A program made the translations under genes and the position numbers. Positions 17,413-28,298 of a DNA stretch of 64,000 nucleotides are shown piece by piece. The stretch lies in assembly GCF_024347615.1 (NCBI RefSeq), contig NZ_AP025508.1:3286001-3350000 (forward strand), given 5' to 3'. Under the pieces are notes generated by a model. It was not told the origin of the DNA. It was given only the letters and a program-made list of their open reading frames with translations, and ran no database searches. How positions within the stretch are numbered: the stretch's first letter is position 1; each line of letters opens with the position of its first letter. The DNA comes from Vibrio splendidus (lineage in GTDB: Bacteria; Pseudomonadota; Gammaproteobacteria; Enterobacterales; Vibrionaceae).

Positions 17413-19995
17413 TTAAAGACGCTCTTCTAGCCAAGTACGTACAGATTTAAGCGCTTCAGGCAGCGCTTCAACGTCTGTACCGCCCGCTTGAGCCATATCT
17501 GGACGACCGCCGCCTTTACCGCCAACTTGCTCAGCAACCATCTTAACGAGATCACCCGCTTTTACTTTGCCGATAAGGTCTTTGGTTACGCCAGCAATCA
17601 AGCCAACTTTACCGTCTGCTACGTTCGCAATCAGGATGATGCCGCTACCCACTTGGTTTTTAGCATTATCAACCATAGTACGTAGGTTCTTGTTATCTGC
17701 TCCTTCAATTGCAGCAACCAGAACTTTAGTACCTGAGATGTCTTCCACTTTACCCATGATGTTTGCACCTTCAGCTGCAGCCATCTTTTCTTTAAGTAGT
17801 TGGATTTCTTTCTCTAGCGATTTCGCTTTCTTAGCCGATTCAGCCAATTTCTCTTCATAAGCGTTATTTTGAGCATCAACTGCATCTAGAGCAGCTTCAC
17901 CCGTTACCGCTTCAATACGACGAATACCCGCAGCAATACCACCTTCAGAAGTGATCTTGAATAGGCCGATATCACCCGTGTTGCTTGCGTGGATACCACC
18001 ACAAAGTTCAGTCGAGAAATCGCCCATAGATAGAACGCGAACTTCATCATCGTACTTCTCGCCAAACAGTGCCATTGCACCTTTTTCTTTCGCTGACTCG
18101 ATGTCCATGATGTTGGTTTCAATCACGTGGTTCTTACGGACTTGTACGTTAACCAAACGCTCTACTTCCTTGATCTGTGCCGGTGTTACCGCTTCAAGGT
18201 TAGAAAAGTCAAAACGTAGGTTGTCTGGCTTAACTAAAGAACCTTTTTGTGCAACGTGCTCACCTAGCACTTCGCGCAGTGCAGAGTGAAGTAAGTGAGT
18301 TGCAGAGTGGTTTAGTGAGATAGCAGCACGACGCTCAGCATCAACGCGCGCTTCTACTTTATCGCCTTGAGCAAATACACCTTCAACTAGCTCGCCGTGG
18401 TGTGCAAATGCATTACCTAGCTTCTGAGTATCTTGTACTTTGAATAGACCCGACGCAGTGCTTAGCGTACCAGCGTCACCACATTGACCGCCTGACTCAG
18501 CGTAGAATGGTGTCTCTTCAAGGATGATGATTGCTTTGTCGCCAGCCGATAGTGAAGATACTTCTTCGCCGTCAACGAATAACGCAGAAATTTCACCAGC
18601 ACCTTCAGTACCTGTGTAACCACAGAACTCAGTGTTAGTGTCTACTTTGATCGTTGCGTTGTAATCAGTACCGAACTGACCCGCTTCACGAGCACGCTTA
18701 CGCTGTGCTTCCATCGCCTTCTCAAAACCTTCTTCATCGATAGTAAAGTCGCGTTCGCGAGCTACATCGTTAGTAAGGTCAGCTGGGAAGCCGTATGTAT
18801 CGTAAAGTTTGAAGACTGTTTCACCGTCAAGCTCTTTACCTTCAAGTGCGTCTAATGCGTCGTTAAGGATAACCATGCCACGCTCTAGCGTGCGACCAAA
18901 GTTCTCTTCTTCGATGCGAAGTACTTTTTCAACAAGCTCTTGCTGTTTCTTAAGCTCTTCAGCCGCAGAACCCATCACTTCAGCCAGTACACCCACAAGT
19001 TTGTGGAAGAACACGCCTTGTGCACCAATCTTGTTACCGTGACGAACTGCACGTCGAATAATACGACGTAGAACGTAGCCACGACCTTCGTTTGAAGGCA
19101 TTACGCCATCAGCGATTAGGAATGAACAAGAACGGATGTGGTCAGCAATAACGCGCAGCGATTGGTTAGATAGGTCGTCGTGACCTACTACTTCTGCTGT
19201 CGCCTTGATTAGCTTTTGGAATACATCAATTTCGTAGTTAGAGTGAACGCCCTGCATGATTGCAGAGATACGCTCAATACCCATACCAGTATCTACAGCT
19301 GGCTTAGGTAGCGGTTCCATAGTGCCGTCAGCGTGACGGTTGAACTGCATGAATACGTTGTTCCAGATCTCGATGAAACGGTCACCATCTTCTTCAGGTG
19401 TACCAGGGCGTCCGCCCCAAATGTGCTCACCGTGATCGTAGAAGATTTCAGTACATGGACCACAAGGACCTGTGTCACCCATTGTCCAGAAGTTATCAGA
19501 TTCAAACTTCTTGCCACCTTCTTTGTCGCCGATACGAACAATCTTATCAGCAGGAATACCTACTTTCTTGTTCCAGATATCGAACGCTTCGTCATCTGTC
19601 TCGTAAACCGTTACTAACAGGCGATCTTTTGGCAGACCTAATGTTTCAGTCAGGAATTCCCAAGCAAACCCAATCGCTTCTTCTTTGAAGTAATCGCCAA
19701 AGCTGAAATTGCCTAGCATTTCGAAGAATGTGTGGTGACGAGCCGTGAAACCTACGTTTTCAAGGTCATTGTGTTTACCACCCGCACGTACACAACGCTG
19801 AGCCGTAGTTGCTCGAGAGTAGGCACGCTTTTCGGCGCCTAGGAAGCAATCTTTGAATTGGTTCATACCTGCGTTAGTGAACAGCAGGGTTGGATCGTTA
19901 TGTGGAACTAACGATGAACTGTCTACGATTTGGTGTTCTTTGCTCTCAAAGAACTTAAGGAACGCGTTGCGAACCTCATCAGTGCTCATGTACAT
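17413..19995 (-). CDS. alaS: Alanyl-tRNA synthetase
   Basis: 860 residues, a normal class-II AlaRS. The catalytic core covers about 1-460 ([36 protein letters not shown]). The editing domain has the zinc motif HSATH (563-567) and CGGIH (665-669). The C-terminal part is a coiled coil and a C-Ala domain ending [15 protein letters not shown]. The enzyme charges tRNA-Ala and hydrolyses mis-acylated Ser/Gly-tRNA. ATG 19995 has AGGAAG at the right distance. It follows recA directly; recX, which lies between recA and alaS in relatives, is absent. Confidence 0.98.
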   Translation of the reverse strand: MYMSTDEVRNAFLKFFESKEHQIVDSSSLVPHNDPTLLFTNAGMNQFKDCFLGAEKRAYSRATTAQRCVRAGGKHNDLENVGFTARHHTFFEMLGNFSFGDYFKEEAIGFAWEFLTETLGLPKDRLLVTVYETDDEAFDIWNKKVGIPADKIVRIGDKEGGKKFESDNFWTMGDTGPCGPCTEIFYDHGEHIWGGRPGTPEEDGDRFIEIWNNVFMQFNRHADGTMEPLPKPAVDTGMGIERISAIMQGVHSNYEIDVFQKLIKATAEVVGHDDLSNQSLRVIADHIRSCSFLIADGVMPSNEGRGYVLRRIIRRAVRHGNKIGAQGVFFHKLVGVLAEVMGSAAEELKKQQELVEKVLRIEEENFGRTLERGMVILNDALDALEGKELDGETVFKLYDTYGFPADLTNDVARERDFTIDEEGFEKAMEAQRKRAREAGQFGTDYNATIKVDTNTEFCGYTGTEGAGEISALFVDGEEVSSLSAGDKAIIILEETPFYAESGGQCGDAGTLSTASGLFKVQDTQKLGNAFAHHGELVEGVFAQGDKVEARVDAERRAAISLNHSATHLLHSALREVLGEHVAQKGSLVKPDNLRFDFSNLEAVTPAQIKEVERLVNVQVRKNHVIETNIMDIESAKEKGAMALFGEKYDDEVRVLSMGDFSTELCGGIHASNTGDIGLFKITSEGGIAAGIRRIEAVTGEAALDAVDAQNNAYEEKLAESAKKAKSLEKEIQLLKEKMAAAEGANIMGKVEDISGTKVLVAAIEGADNKNLRTMVDNAKNQVGSGIILIANVADGKVGLIAGVTKDLIGKVKAGDLVKMVAEQVGGKGGGRPDMAQAGGTDVEALPEALKSVRTWLEERL

Positions 19996-20231
19996 GCAGC
20001 TCTTCCTGAAAATAGTCGAGTTAGAATTTTGCCGTATTGTAGATCATGGTTAAGGCTTCGACTAGTTTTCTTGTAGAAAAGACACCCTTGGGCAGGATTT
20101 TAGTTGGAAATCGATAAAATGAAGAATATTCCACTAGCTCAGATAGGGAACAAACAAAAAATTGGCAAGCTACCTCAAACAACCAAATAGATCTAGCAAG
20201 GCGCTGCAAGGATGGGGACAGATACTTTGAC
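19996..20231. other. Gene-free stretch between alaS and the recA terminator
   Basis: About 235 bp, probably holding the alaS promoter. TACAAT occurs on the minus strand about 45 bp before the alaS start with only a weak -35. I looked for RecX-like coding sequence in it and found none; a 70-codon minus-strand frame has no family features. Confidence 0.5.
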
Positions 20232-20263
20232 AAAAAAAGCCCCGCATAAAATATGCGAGGCTT
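20232..20263 (-). terminator. Intrinsic terminator of recA
   Basis: The stem GCCTCGCATA/TATGCGGGGC (minus strand, G-U pairs allowed) is followed by seven T. It shows that recA is transcribed on its own. Confidence 0.9.
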
Positions 20264-20318
20264 CCTATTCTTTCAAAGCGGATGTTCATTTCAAACACCC
20301 GCTCTATAAACCGTTAGC

Positions 20319-21359
20319 TTATAGCTCTTCGTTTTCTTCTTCTTTCTCTGCGCCTTTTTCTTCAAGAACAGCAGGAGTCAGTAGCAATTCGCGAAGCTTA
20401 GTGTCAAGTTCCAGAGCGATCTCTGGGTTTTCACGTAGGTGCTTACAAGAGTTTGATTTACCTTGGCCGATCTTGTCGCCTTTGTAGCTGTACCAAGCGC
20501 CCGCTTTCTCTACTAGCTTATTCTTAACACCTAAATCGATAAGCTCACCTTCGCGGTTGAAGCCTTTGCCGTAAAGGATTTGAGTTTCAGCTTGTTTGAA
20601 TGGTGCAGCAATCTTGTTCTTAACAACCTTGATACGAGTCTCGTTACCAACAACTTCATCACCATCTTTGATTGCACCAGTACGGCGAATATCAAGACGA
20701 ACAGATGCGTAGAACTTAAGTGCATTACCACCTGTTGTTGTTTCTGGGTTACCGAACATTACACCAATTTTCATACGAATTTGGTTAATGAAGATAGCCA
20801 TACAGTTAGACTGTTTAAGGTTACCTGTCAGCTTACGCATTGCTTGAGAAAGCATACGCGCTTGAAGACCCATGTGGCTATCGCCCATTTCGCCTTCGAT
20901 CTCTGCTTTAGGTGTTAGTGCAGCAACCGAGTCAATAACAAGAACATCGATAGCACCTGAACGAGCCAGTGCATCACAGATTTCTAGAGCTTGTTCACCG
21001 GTATCAGGTTGAGATACAAGCAAAGCATCGATATCAACACCCAACTTTTGAGCATAGATAGGGTCAAGTGCGTGTTCCGCATCCACGAATGCACACGTTT
21101 TACCCACTCTCTGCGCTGCAGCAATAAGCTCAAGCGTTAGCGTTGTTTTACCTGATGATTCTGGACCGTAAACTTCAACGATACGTCCCATCGGTAAGCC
21201 ACCAGCACCTAGTGCGATATCTAGAGATAGAGAACCTGTAGAAATAGTTTCTACGTCCATTGTGCGGTTATCACCAAGACGCATGATAGAACCTTTACCA
21301 AATTGCTTTTCAATCTGACCAAGGGCTGCAGCTAACGCTTTTTGTTTATTCTCGTCCAT
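20319..21359 (-). CDS. recA: Recombinase RecA
   Basis: 346 residues from ATG 21359, matching the usual [15 protein letters not shown] start; a GTG four codons earlier lies within the GGAGA ribosome binding site and is rejected. Walker A GPESSGKT is at 65-72, and loop regions [20 protein letters not shown] are present. The acidic C-terminal tail ([14 protein letters not shown]) is typical. RecA forms filaments on single-stranded DNA for strand exchange and stimulates LexA self-cleavage. An SOS box sits inside its promoter. Confidence 0.99.
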   Translation of the reverse strand: MDENKQKALAAALGQIEKQFGKGSIMRLGDNRTMDVETISTGSLSLDIALGAGGLPMGRIVEVYGPESSGKTTLTLELIAAAQRVGKTCAFVDAEHALDPIYAQKLGVDIDALLVSQPDTGEQALEICDALARSGAIDVLVIDSVAALTPKAEIEGEMGDSHMGLQARMLSQAMRKLTGNLKQSNCMAIFINQIRMKIGVMFGNPETTTGGNALKFYASVRLDIRRTGAIKDGDEVVGNETRIKVVKNKIAAPFKQAETQILYGKGFNREGELIDLGVKNKLVEKAGAWYSYKGDKIGQGKSNSCKHLRENPEIALELDTKLRELLLTPAVLEEKGAEKEEENEEL

Positions 21360-21441
21360 TTCTATCTCCACATAATCGGTTGTTTCAACAAGCGACTTAG
21401 AATCTATTTCTAACCCACAAAGGGGTGACTAATTGGCTTTT

Positions 21442-21469
21442 ATTATACTGTTGATTCATACAGTGTCTA
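21442..21469 (-). promoter_or_regulatory. recA promoter with LexA (SOS) box between -35 and -10
   Basis: On the minus strand TAGACA (21464-21469) and TATAAT (21442-21447) are 16 bp apart. The spacer is exactly the SOS box CTGTATGAATCAACAG (21448-21463), which matches the CTGT-N8-ACAG consensus. LexA binding would block RNA polymerase completely. Confidence 0.92.
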
Positions 21470-21498
21470 TACCTGTATGAAAATAATTTGTACAAATG

Positions 21499-21993
21499 TT
21501 ACTTGTCTTCCATTGATAGGTAATCATAAATAACTTGTAAGGCATGGTGCGTAGCTTGTTGGCGTACTTGTGATCTATCGCCTGTAAATACATGCGTTCC
21601 TACTTTGTTCCACCCATTTACTGCTTTCCAAGCAAAACACACAGTCCCTACCGGTTTCTCTTCCGTGCCGCCGCCCGGGCCAGCAATACCGCTGATAGAC
21701 ACAGAAATAGTGCCGTTTGAATGTTGCAGTGCCCCGTGAGCCATTTCTATAACCACTGGCTCACTCACAGCACCAAACTCAACTAAGGTTTCAAGCTGAA
21801 CACCGATCATCTCTTGTTTCGCTTCATTACTGTAGGTCACGAAAGCACGGTCAAACCAAGCCGAGCTACCAGCAATATCCGTTACCGCGCTTGCAACGCC
21901 ACCGCCAGTGCAAGATTCAGCCGTCACTAATACATGTTTATGCTTCGCAAGTAAGTGTCCGAGTTTTTCACTAAGAGCTTGAGTCGTCTGCAT
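21499..21993 (-). CDS. pncC: Nicotinamide-nucleotide amidase PncC (CinA C-terminal family)
   Basis: 164 residues, a single CinA C-terminal domain with TAESCTGGGVASAVTDIAGSS near the N terminus and SISGIAGPGGGTEEKPVGTV in the middle. The enzyme deamidates NMN to NaMN in pyridine-nucleotide salvage. The gene lies between mutS and recA, as ygaD/pncC does in E. coli, and is divergent from mutS. Confidence 0.94.
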   Translation of the reverse strand: MQTTQALSEKLGHLLAKHKHVLVTAESCTGGGVASAVTDIAGSSAWFDRAFVTYSNEAKQEMIGVQLETLVEFGAVSEPVVIEMAHGALQHSNGTISVSISGIAGPGGGTEEKPVGTVCFAWKAVNGWNKVGTHVFTGDRSQVRQQATHHALQVIYDYLSMEDK

Positions 21994-22117
21994 CTTTGGC
22001 TTCCCTTAATCTAGATGTATATCATTTGGATTTGCATCTTTTCGCATGTGTCGCTTTTCGCACGAAACGCTTTCACGTATCCTAAGCCGCAATAGAAATA
22101 AACGAAAGAAGTTAACT

Positions 22118-24679
22118 GTGAAAGCCGATCAAAAACATACTCCTATGATGCAGCAGTACCTAAAACTAAAAGCAGAAAATCCAGAAATTTTGCTGTTCTA
22201 CCGCATGGGAGATTTCTACGAGCTTTTCTACGATGACGCTAAGAAAGCCTCTCAACTCCTCGATATTTCACTAACTAAACGTGGCTCTTCAAACGGTGAG
22301 CCTATCCCTATGGCGGGCGTTCCATACCATGCCGTGGAAGGTTATCTTGCGAAGTTAGTGCAGTTGGGCGAGTCCGTAGCAATTTGTGAGCAGATTGGTA
22401 ATCCAGCAACTTCAAAGGGCCCGGTTGATCGCGCTGTCGTAAGAATTGTGACACCAGGGACAGTAACGGATGAAGCATTGCTTTCTGAGCGTGTTGATAA
22501 CCTTATAGCCTCCATTTACCACCACAATGGTAAATTTGGCTACGCGACGCTTGATATTACTTCTGGTCGATTCCAACTATGTGAGCCGGAAACCGAAGAA
22601 GCAATGGCGGCAGAGCTACAAAGAACGTCACCACGTGAACTGCTATTCCCTGAAGATTTCGAACCTGTAAATTTGATGGCAAGTCGTAATGGCAATCGCC
22701 GTCGCCCGGTATGGGAATTTGAATTAGATACAGCGAAGCAGCAACTGAATCAACAATTTGGTACTCGTGACTTAGTTGGCTTTGGTGTTGAAAGCGCAAA
22801 ACTAGGTTTATGCGCTGCGGGTTGTCTGATCCAATACGTTAAAGATACGCAACGTACTGCCCTTCCGCATATCCGTTCACTCACAATGGATAAGCAAGAT
22901 CATTCTGTGATCCTTGATGCGGCTACTCGCCGTAATTTGGAGATCACCCAAAATCTTAGTGGCGGCACCGATAACACCCTATCTGAAGTGCTTGACCACA
23001 CCGCGACGGCTATGGGTAGCCGTATGCTTAAGCGTTGGCTACATCAACCCATGCGTAATATTTCAGCTCTTGACCAACGCTTAGATGCGATTGGTGAAAT
23101 GAAAGATCTTGCTCTATTTACAGAGTTACAACCAACGCTGAAACAGATCGGTGATATCGAACGTATTCTTGCTCGTCTTGCCCTTCGCTCTGCACGTCCA
23201 CGTGATATGGCACGACTTCGCCAAGCGATGGAATACCTACCAGAGCTTGCTGAAACGCTAACGCAACTTAAACACCCATATCTAACTCAGCTTGCTCAGT
23301 ATGCTTCGCCTGTGGATGAAGTATCTGAACTGCTTGAGCGTGCGATCAAAGAGAACCCACCCGTGGTTATCCGCGATGGTGGTGTGATAGCAGAAGGCTA
23401 CAACGCCGAGCTAGATGAATGGCGCGACCTTGCTGCAGGTGCAACCGAGTTTCTGGATAAGCTTGAGCAAGAAGAGCGTGAACGTCACGGTATCGACACG
23501 CTAAAAGTTGGCTACAACAACGTCCACGGTTTCTTCATTCAGGTAAGCCGCGGACAAAGCCATCTTGTGCCACCACACTATGTTCGCCGCCAAACGCTGA
23601 AAAATGCAGAACGTTACATTATTCCTGAGCTGAAAGAGCACGAAGACAAAGTTCTCAGCTCTAAATCGAAAGCCCTAGCTATCGAGAAGAAGTTGTGGGA
23701 AGAGTTGTTTGATTTGTTATTGCCTTATCTAGAGCGACTGCAAAACATTGCATCTTCAGTGTCTCAGCTTGATGTTCTACAAAACTTAGCTGAACGTGCA
23801 GACACCCTTGATTACTGTCGTCCAACAATGACAGAGTCTGCTGGTATACAAATTCTGGCTGGTCGTCACCCCGTAGTTGAACAAGTGATGGACGAACCCT
23901 TTATTGCTAACCCTATCGACCTCAACGATCAACGTAAGATGCTGATCATCACAGGTCCAAACATGGGTGGTAAGTCGACCTACATGCGTCAGACCGCACT
24001 CATTGCGCTGATGGCTCATATTGGTTGTTATGTTCCAGCAGAAAGCGCGACGATTGGTTCTATCGACCGTATCTTTACGCGTATTGGTGCATCCGATGAT
24101 TTAGCTTCGGGTCGTTCAACCTTCATGGTTGAGATGACAGAGACCGCGAATATTTTGCACAACGCAACACCAAATAGCCTAGTGTTAATGGATGAAATCG
24201 GTCGTGGTACCAGTACTTACGATGGTTTGTCATTGGCTTGGGCAAGTGCGGAATGGTTAGCCAATCAAATCAATGCGATGACACTGTTTGCAACGCACTA
24301 CTTTGAGCTAACTGAGCTGCCTAACCAACTTCCGACACTGGCTAACGTGCACCTAGACGCGGTAGAACACGGTGACAGCATTGCGTTTATGCACGCAGTT
24401 CAAGAAGGTGCAGCAAGTAAATCTTACGGCCTTGCGGTTGCTGGATTGGCTGGTGTACCTAAAGCGGTAATCAAAAATGCACGCGCGAAGCTGACTCAGT
24501 TAGAGGCATTGAGTATCGACTCTCCGACATCAAAGCCAAGCGGCGTTGATATCGCTAACCAACTGAGCCTGATACCTGAACCGAGTGAAGTAGAACAAGC
24601 ACTTGCGAATGTTGACCCTGATGATTTAACTCCTCGCCAAGCATTAGAAGAGCTCTACCGTTTGAAGAAGTTGCTTTAG
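22118..24679 (+). CDS. mutS: DNA mismatch repair protein MutS
   Basis: 853 residues from GTG 22118, giving the family N terminus [15 protein letters not shown]; an earlier in-frame ATG at 22046 would add 24 unconserved residues. The mismatch-contacting Phe-x-Glu is FYE at 33-35. The ATPase has Walker A GPNMGGKS and [18 protein letters not shown]. The C-terminal tetramerisation segment ([17 protein letters not shown]) is complete. MutS recognises mispairs and recruits MutL. It is convergent with rpoS, with a shared terminator. Confidence 0.98.
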   Translation: MKADQKHTPMMQQYLKLKAENPEILLFYRMGDFYELFYDDAKKASQLLDISLTKRGSSNGEPIPMAGVPYHAVEGYLAKLVQLGESVAICEQIGNPATSKGPVDRAVVRIVTPGTVTDEALLSERVDNLIASIYHHNGKFGYATLDITSGRFQLCEPETEEAMAAELQRTSPRELLFPEDFEPVNLMASRNGNRRRPVWEFELDTAKQQLNQQFGTRDLVGFGVESAKLGLCAAGCLIQYVKDTQRTALPHIRSLTMDKQDHSVILDAATRRNLEITQNLSGGTDNTLSEVLDHTATAMGSRMLKRWLHQPMRNISALDQRLDAIGEMKDLALFTELQPTLKQIGDIERILARLALRSARPRDMARLRQAMEYLPELAETLTQLKHPYLTQLAQYASPVDEVSELLERAIKENPPVVIRDGGVIAEGYNAELDEWRDLAAGATEFLDKLEQEERERHGIDTLKVGYNNVHGFFIQVSRGQSHLVPPHYVRRQTLKNAERYIIPELKEHEDKVLSSKSKALAIEKKLWEELFDLLLPYLERLQNIASSVSQLDVLQNLAERADTLDYCRPTMTESAGIQILAGRHPVVEQVMDEPFIANPIDLNDQRKMLIITGPNMGGKSTYMRQTALIALMAHIGCYVPAESATIGSIDRIFTRIGASDDLASGRSTFMVEMTETANILHNATPNSLVLMDEIGRGTSTYDGLSLAWASAEWLANQINAMTLFATHYFELTELPNQLPTLANVHLDAVEHGDSIAFMHAVQEGAASKSYGLAVAGLAGVPKAVIKNARAKLTQLEALSIDSPTSKPSGVDIANQLSLIPEPSEVEQALANVDPDDLTPRQALEELYRLKKLL

Positions 24680-24755
24680 TCTCTTTCCAAGTAGCTTGTT
24701 ATTGTCGTTTTGTACTGTCGCTTAAGTCAGCAGCATGAAATACAAAAGCCAAAAC

Positions 24756-24787
24756 AAAAAAAACGCTGACTTAGAGTCAGCGTTTTT
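24756..24787. terminator. Bidirectional terminator between mutS and rpoS
   Basis: The stem AAAACGCTGAC/GTCAGCGTTTT has an A tract on one side and T tract on the other. Confidence 0.9.
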
Positions 24788-24823
24788 ATTTGTCTTCTAT
24801 TCAAAGAAACATCATCAGTTCAT

Positions 24824-25804
24824 TTATTCATTTTCTACGTTGAACAGATTTTCCATATTCAGACCTTGCTTGATTAGAATCTCACGTAAACGACGAAGAC
24901 CTTCAACTTGGATTTGGCGAACACGTTCACGAGTTAGGCTAATTTCACGGCCTACTTCTTCTAGTGTTGATGGTTCATAGCCAAGTAATCCAAAGCGACG
25001 CGCAAGCACCTCTTTCTGCTTAGGATTCAGCTCATCAAGCCAGAAAATCAACGAGTTTTTAATATCGCTATCTTGAGTTGAAACCTCAGGATCTGAGTTA
25101 TTGATGTCAGGAATAATATCCAGTAGCGCTTTCTCACCATCACCACCGATAGGCGTATCAACGGAGCTCACTCTTTCGTTTAGACGAAGCATCTTACTCA
25201 CATCACCGACTGGCTTATCTAGCTTAGAAGCAATTTCTTCTGCCGTTGGTTCGTGGTCAAGTTTTTGTGATAACTCTCGTGCCGTACGCAGGTAGATATT
25301 CAGCTCTTTCACAACATGAATTGGCAAACGGATAGTGCGAGTCTGATTCATTAGCGCACGTTCAATGGTTTGACGAATCCACCATGTCGCGTAAGTTGAG
25401 AAACGGAAGCCACGCTCTGGATCAAACTTCTCTACGGCGCGAATCAAGCCTAGGTTGCCTTCTTCAATAAGATCGAGAAGTGCAAGACCACGGTTGCTAT
25501 AACGACGAGAAATTTTTACCACCAAACGCAGGTTACTTTCGATCATGCGCTTACGTGCTGCTTCATCACCGCGTAGAGCTCGACGTGCATAAAGCACTTC
25601 TTCTTCAGCGGTTAATAGTGGTGAGAAACCGATTTCGCCTAAGTAGAGTTGAGTAGCATCTAAACTTTTAGACGTAACTTCGACTTCTTCTTTCGCTTCG
25701 GTTTTCTTTTTGACTGTTCGTTTTGCTTTTCCAAGAGCTTCCGGTTCCGTGGTTGCTTGGTTAAGATCGAACTCTTCTTTGGTTACTGCATTGCTTATAC
25801 TCAT
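24824..25804 (-). CDS. rpoS: RNA polymerase sigma factor RpoS (sigma-38)
   Basis: 326 residues from ATG 25804, which has a very strong GGGGGAGG ribosome binding site; nine upstream codons in frame are not used. Region 1.2-2.4 includes [35 protein letters not shown]. Region 4.2 ends [20 protein letters not shown]. RpoS directs stationary-phase and stress transcription. It is the last gene of the ftsB-ispDF-truD-surE-pcm-nlpD-rpoS run; in enteric bacteria its main promoter lies within nlpD. Confidence 0.99.
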   Translation of the reverse strand: MSISNAVTKEEFDLNQATTEPEALGKAKRTVKKKTEAKEEVEVTSKSLDATQLYLGEIGFSPLLTAEEEVLYARRALRGDEAARKRMIESNLRLVVKISRRYSNRGLALLDLIEEGNLGLIRAVEKFDPERGFRFSTYATWWIRQTIERALMNQTRTIRLPIHVVKELNIYLRTARELSQKLDHEPTAEEIASKLDKPVGDVSKMLRLNERVSSVDTPIGGDGEKALLDIIPDINNSDPEVSTQDSDIKNSLIFWLDELNPKQKEVLARRFGLLGYEPSTLEEVGREISLTRERVRQIQVEGLRRLREILIKQGLNMENLFNVENE

Positions 25805-25902
25805 AACGCCTCCCCCTGGCGAAATTAGCATGACATCACAACTTGATATGTCGCTAAATGACTATGTCACTCCATACAATACGTAATTTTTGCATATTGT
25901 AT

Positions 25903-26817
25903 TTAAGGTAAATATCGTTTTGGATTAACCGATTTACCTTGGTAACGAATCTCAAAGTGCAGCCTAACACTGCTGGCTCCAGAGCTTCCCATAGTTGCAA
26001 TCTTCTGCCCTGGTTTCACACTTTGCCCTTCAGATACTAATAGTCGGTCGTTATGCGCGTATGCACTTAAGTAATTATCATTGTGCTTCACAATCACTAG
26101 ATTGCCGTAGCCTCGTAGTGCATTACCCGAATAAACAACCGTTCCCCCTGCAGTAGATACTATAGGCTGACCTCGCTGTCCTGCTATGTCGATGCCTTTA
26201 TTTCCTTGTTCGCCTACAGAGAAATTCTTGATTACTCTCCCTTTAGTTGGCCATAACCATTTGGATACTTTATCACTTGTTGGTTTGGTGGACGGTGTAA
26301 CATTCTGTTTACCTTTAGAACCAACATACTCCTTTGATTTGGATTGTTCAACCTTCTTTGGTGGATCTTTTTTAACCACTTTGGTGGTAGTTTGAGCTGG
26401 AGCAGGTTTAGAGTTTTTACTCTTCTGTGGCGTAGTTTTCGGTTTACTTGCCGCAGATGAAGTTGTGGATGCCGCGACAGGCGCAGCAACGGCTGCAACC
26501 GCTACTGTTGATTTACCATACGCTGGCGCATTGTAACTCGGGCGCCACAACTTAAGCTTCTGCCCCGGGTGGATAGTGTAAGGAGCAGCGAGTTTGTTAT
26601 AACCGATGAGGTCTTTAACGTCTTTATTGGTGACATAAGCAATGAAGTAAAGGGTGTCGCCTTTTTTTACTTCATAGTAACTGCCGCGATAACTACCACG
26701 ATCAATCGATGAGTAATTCTTGTTTAGGCTTGAAACAGGCGCAGGTGAATTCGCCGCACACCCAACAAGTGCACAACTAAGCAATAAAGTACTTCCTTTT
26801 AACAACTTCGAACGCAT
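25903..26817 (-). CDS. nlpD: Murein hydrolase activator NlpD (LysM plus LytM lipoprotein)
   Basis: About 304 residues from ATG 26817; a GTG five codons earlier has no clear ribosome binding site. The lipobox is LVGC. A LysM domain (YYEVKKGDTLYFIAYVTN, then HPGQKLKLW) is followed by a low-complexity Ala/Pro/Lys/Ser linker and a C-terminal M23/LytM domain. In that domain the metal-site histidines of active peptidases are replaced (NKGIDIAG and VRLHFEIR), so it is probably not an enzyme but an activator of the amidase AmiC at division, as in E. coli. Confidence 0.95.
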   Translation of the reverse strand: MRSKLLKGSTLLLSCALVGCAANSPAPVSSLNKNYSSIDRGSYRGSYYEVKKGDTLYFIAYVTNKDVKDLIGYNKLAAPYTIHPGQKLKLWRPSYNAPAYGKSTVAVAAVAAPVAASTTSSAASKPKTTPQKSKNSKPAPAQTTTKVVKKDPPKKVEQSKSKEYVGSKGKQNVTPSTKPTSDKVSKWLWPTKGRVIKNFSVGEQGNKGIDIAGQRGQPIVSTAGGTVVYSGNALRGYGNLVIVKHNDNYLSAYAHNDRLLVSEGQSVKPGQKIATMGSSGASSVRLHFEIRYQGKSVNPKRYLP

Positions 26818-26851
26818 CGACTCTCTATCCACCTACACCATTAGTCTTTTA

Positions 26852-27478
26852 TTAAGCTAGCTCACCAGGGACGAGAGGTACAAATCTCACCATCTCGATA
26901 ACACTCGATAAAAACTCGTCACCATGGCGAACAATCTTCAACAATTGCTGTTCGTCATCACCGACAGGAATCAATAAGCGACCACCATCTTTCAGCTGTT
27001 GCAAAAGCGCTTGAGGGATCGACTCCGCTGCTGCTGTTACAATAATGGCATCAAAAGGCGCCTTTGCTGCCCAACCTTGCCAACCATCACCATGTTTGGT
27101 TGATATGTTGTAGAAATCGAGCTGTTTGAGACGACGTTTAGCATCCCATTGCAATGATTTAATTCTTTCAACCGAATAAACATGATCAACCAGTTGAGCC
27201 AAGACCGCCGTTTGATAGCCAGAACCCGTGCCGATTTCTAAAACACGGCTATTTTGCTGTAATTCTAGCAACTCTGTCATCTTAGCGACAATGTACGGCT
27301 GAGAAATCGTCTGGCCTTGTCCGATAGGAAGCGCATTATTATCATAAGCTTGATGATACATCGCCTGTGATAAAAAGCTCTCTCTCGGCAGTTGATAAAT
27401 AGCATCAAGAACCTTTTGATCCTGAATGCCATTTTCAATCAGAAAAGTAATTAAGCGCTCTGCATGCGGATTACTCAC
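26852..27478 (-). CDS. pcm: Protein-L-isoaspartate O-methyltransferase
   Basis: 208 residues. Methylates L-isoaspartyl residues in aged proteins with S-adenosylmethionine. The SAM motif [15 protein letters not shown] and the preceding [19 protein letters not shown] are diagnostic. The start is GTG 27478, which directly follows the surE TAA; its ribosome binding site GAGGAG lies in the end of surE, so translation is probably coupled. Confidence 0.97.
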   Translation of the reverse strand: MSNPHAERLITFLIENGIQDQKVLDAIYQLPRESFLSQAMYHQAYDNNALPIGQGQTISQPYIVAKMTELLELQQNSRVLEIGTGSGYQTAVLAQLVDHVYSVERIKSLQWDAKRRLKQLDFYNISTKHGDGWQGWAAKAPFDAIIVTAAAESIPQALLQQLKDGGRLLIPVGDDEQQLLKIVRHGDEFLSSVIEMVRFVPLVPGELA

Positions 27479-28222
27479 TTACTTCTCCTCTAACCATGTT
27501 GTCATCGCACCCAACGACTCGTGGGCAGTCAGGTCAACTTGTAATGGTGTTACCGATACAAAGCCATGCTCGATAGCGTAAAAATCCGTGCCTTCACCGG
27601 CATCTTGTTCTTTTCCCGGAGGACCAAGCCAATAAATATCATGACCTCGTGGGTCTTTTTGCTTAATCATATCTTCAGCATGATGACGAGCACCTAAGCG
27701 TGTCACCTGAGTACCAGACAGCTGCTCTAAAGCTAAATCAGGGATATTGACGTTTAACAGGCGATTGGTTGGGATTGGGTTTACTAAATGTTGTTCGACG
27801 ATACGACGAGCAATGGCCGCCGCTGTCTTAAAATGTTTTTTACCCACCAGAGAAAACGCCACCGATTGAACGCCTAAAAAATGCCCTTCCATTGCGGCTG
27901 CCACTGTGCCTGAGTAAAGCACATCGTCACCCAAGTTAGCACCATGATTAATACCCGTTAATACCAGATCAGGCATATCATTCTTTAGCAGTTCATTTAA
28001 CGCAAAATGTACACAGTCGGTCGGTGTTCCTTGTACCGAATATGTATTTTCGGTAATTTCTTGAACACGTAAAGGCTGTTCTAAAGTTAATGAATTTGAA
28101 GCGCCCGAGCGATTACGGTCAGGTGCAACAATGATAATTTCAGCAAGATCACGTAATTCATTGGCCAGCTCATGAATACCTTGAGCGTGCACACCATCAT
28201 CGTTGCTGAGTAAAATCTTCAT
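27479..28222 (-). CDS. surE: 5'/3'-nucleotidase SurE
   Basis: 247 residues from ATG 28222 (ribosome binding site AAAGGA). The N terminus [15 protein letters not shown] holds the metal-binding Asp8-Asp9 pair, and [11 protein letters not shown] and [21 protein letters not shown] are conserved. The enzyme dephosphorylates nucleoside monophosphates in stationary phase. surE, pcm, nlpD and rpoS are a classical stationary-phase cluster. Confidence 0.97.
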   Translation of the reverse strand: MKILLSNDDGVHAQGIHELANELRDLAEIIIVAPDRNRSGASNSLTLEQPLRVQEITENTYSVQGTPTDCVHFALNELLKNDMPDLVLTGINHGANLGDDVLYSGTVAAAMEGHFLGVQSVAFSLVGKKHFKTAAAIARRIVEQHLVNPIPTNRLLNVNIPDLALEQLSGTQVTRLGARHHAEDMIKQKDPRGHDIYWLGPPGKEQDAGEGTDFYAIEHGFVSVTPLQVDLTAHESLGAMTTWLEEK

Positions 28223-28298
28223 CTTGTATCCTTTCTTTTGTTCCAATGCCAAGTCACTTAATTTCCGATATCAAGTGACTTCGCTCCAAGCAGAATCG

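Noticed and set aside
20021..20233. 70-codon minus-strand frame between recA and alaS as a recX remnant
   Set aside because: No RecX features, no ribosome binding site, and it lies past the recA terminator.
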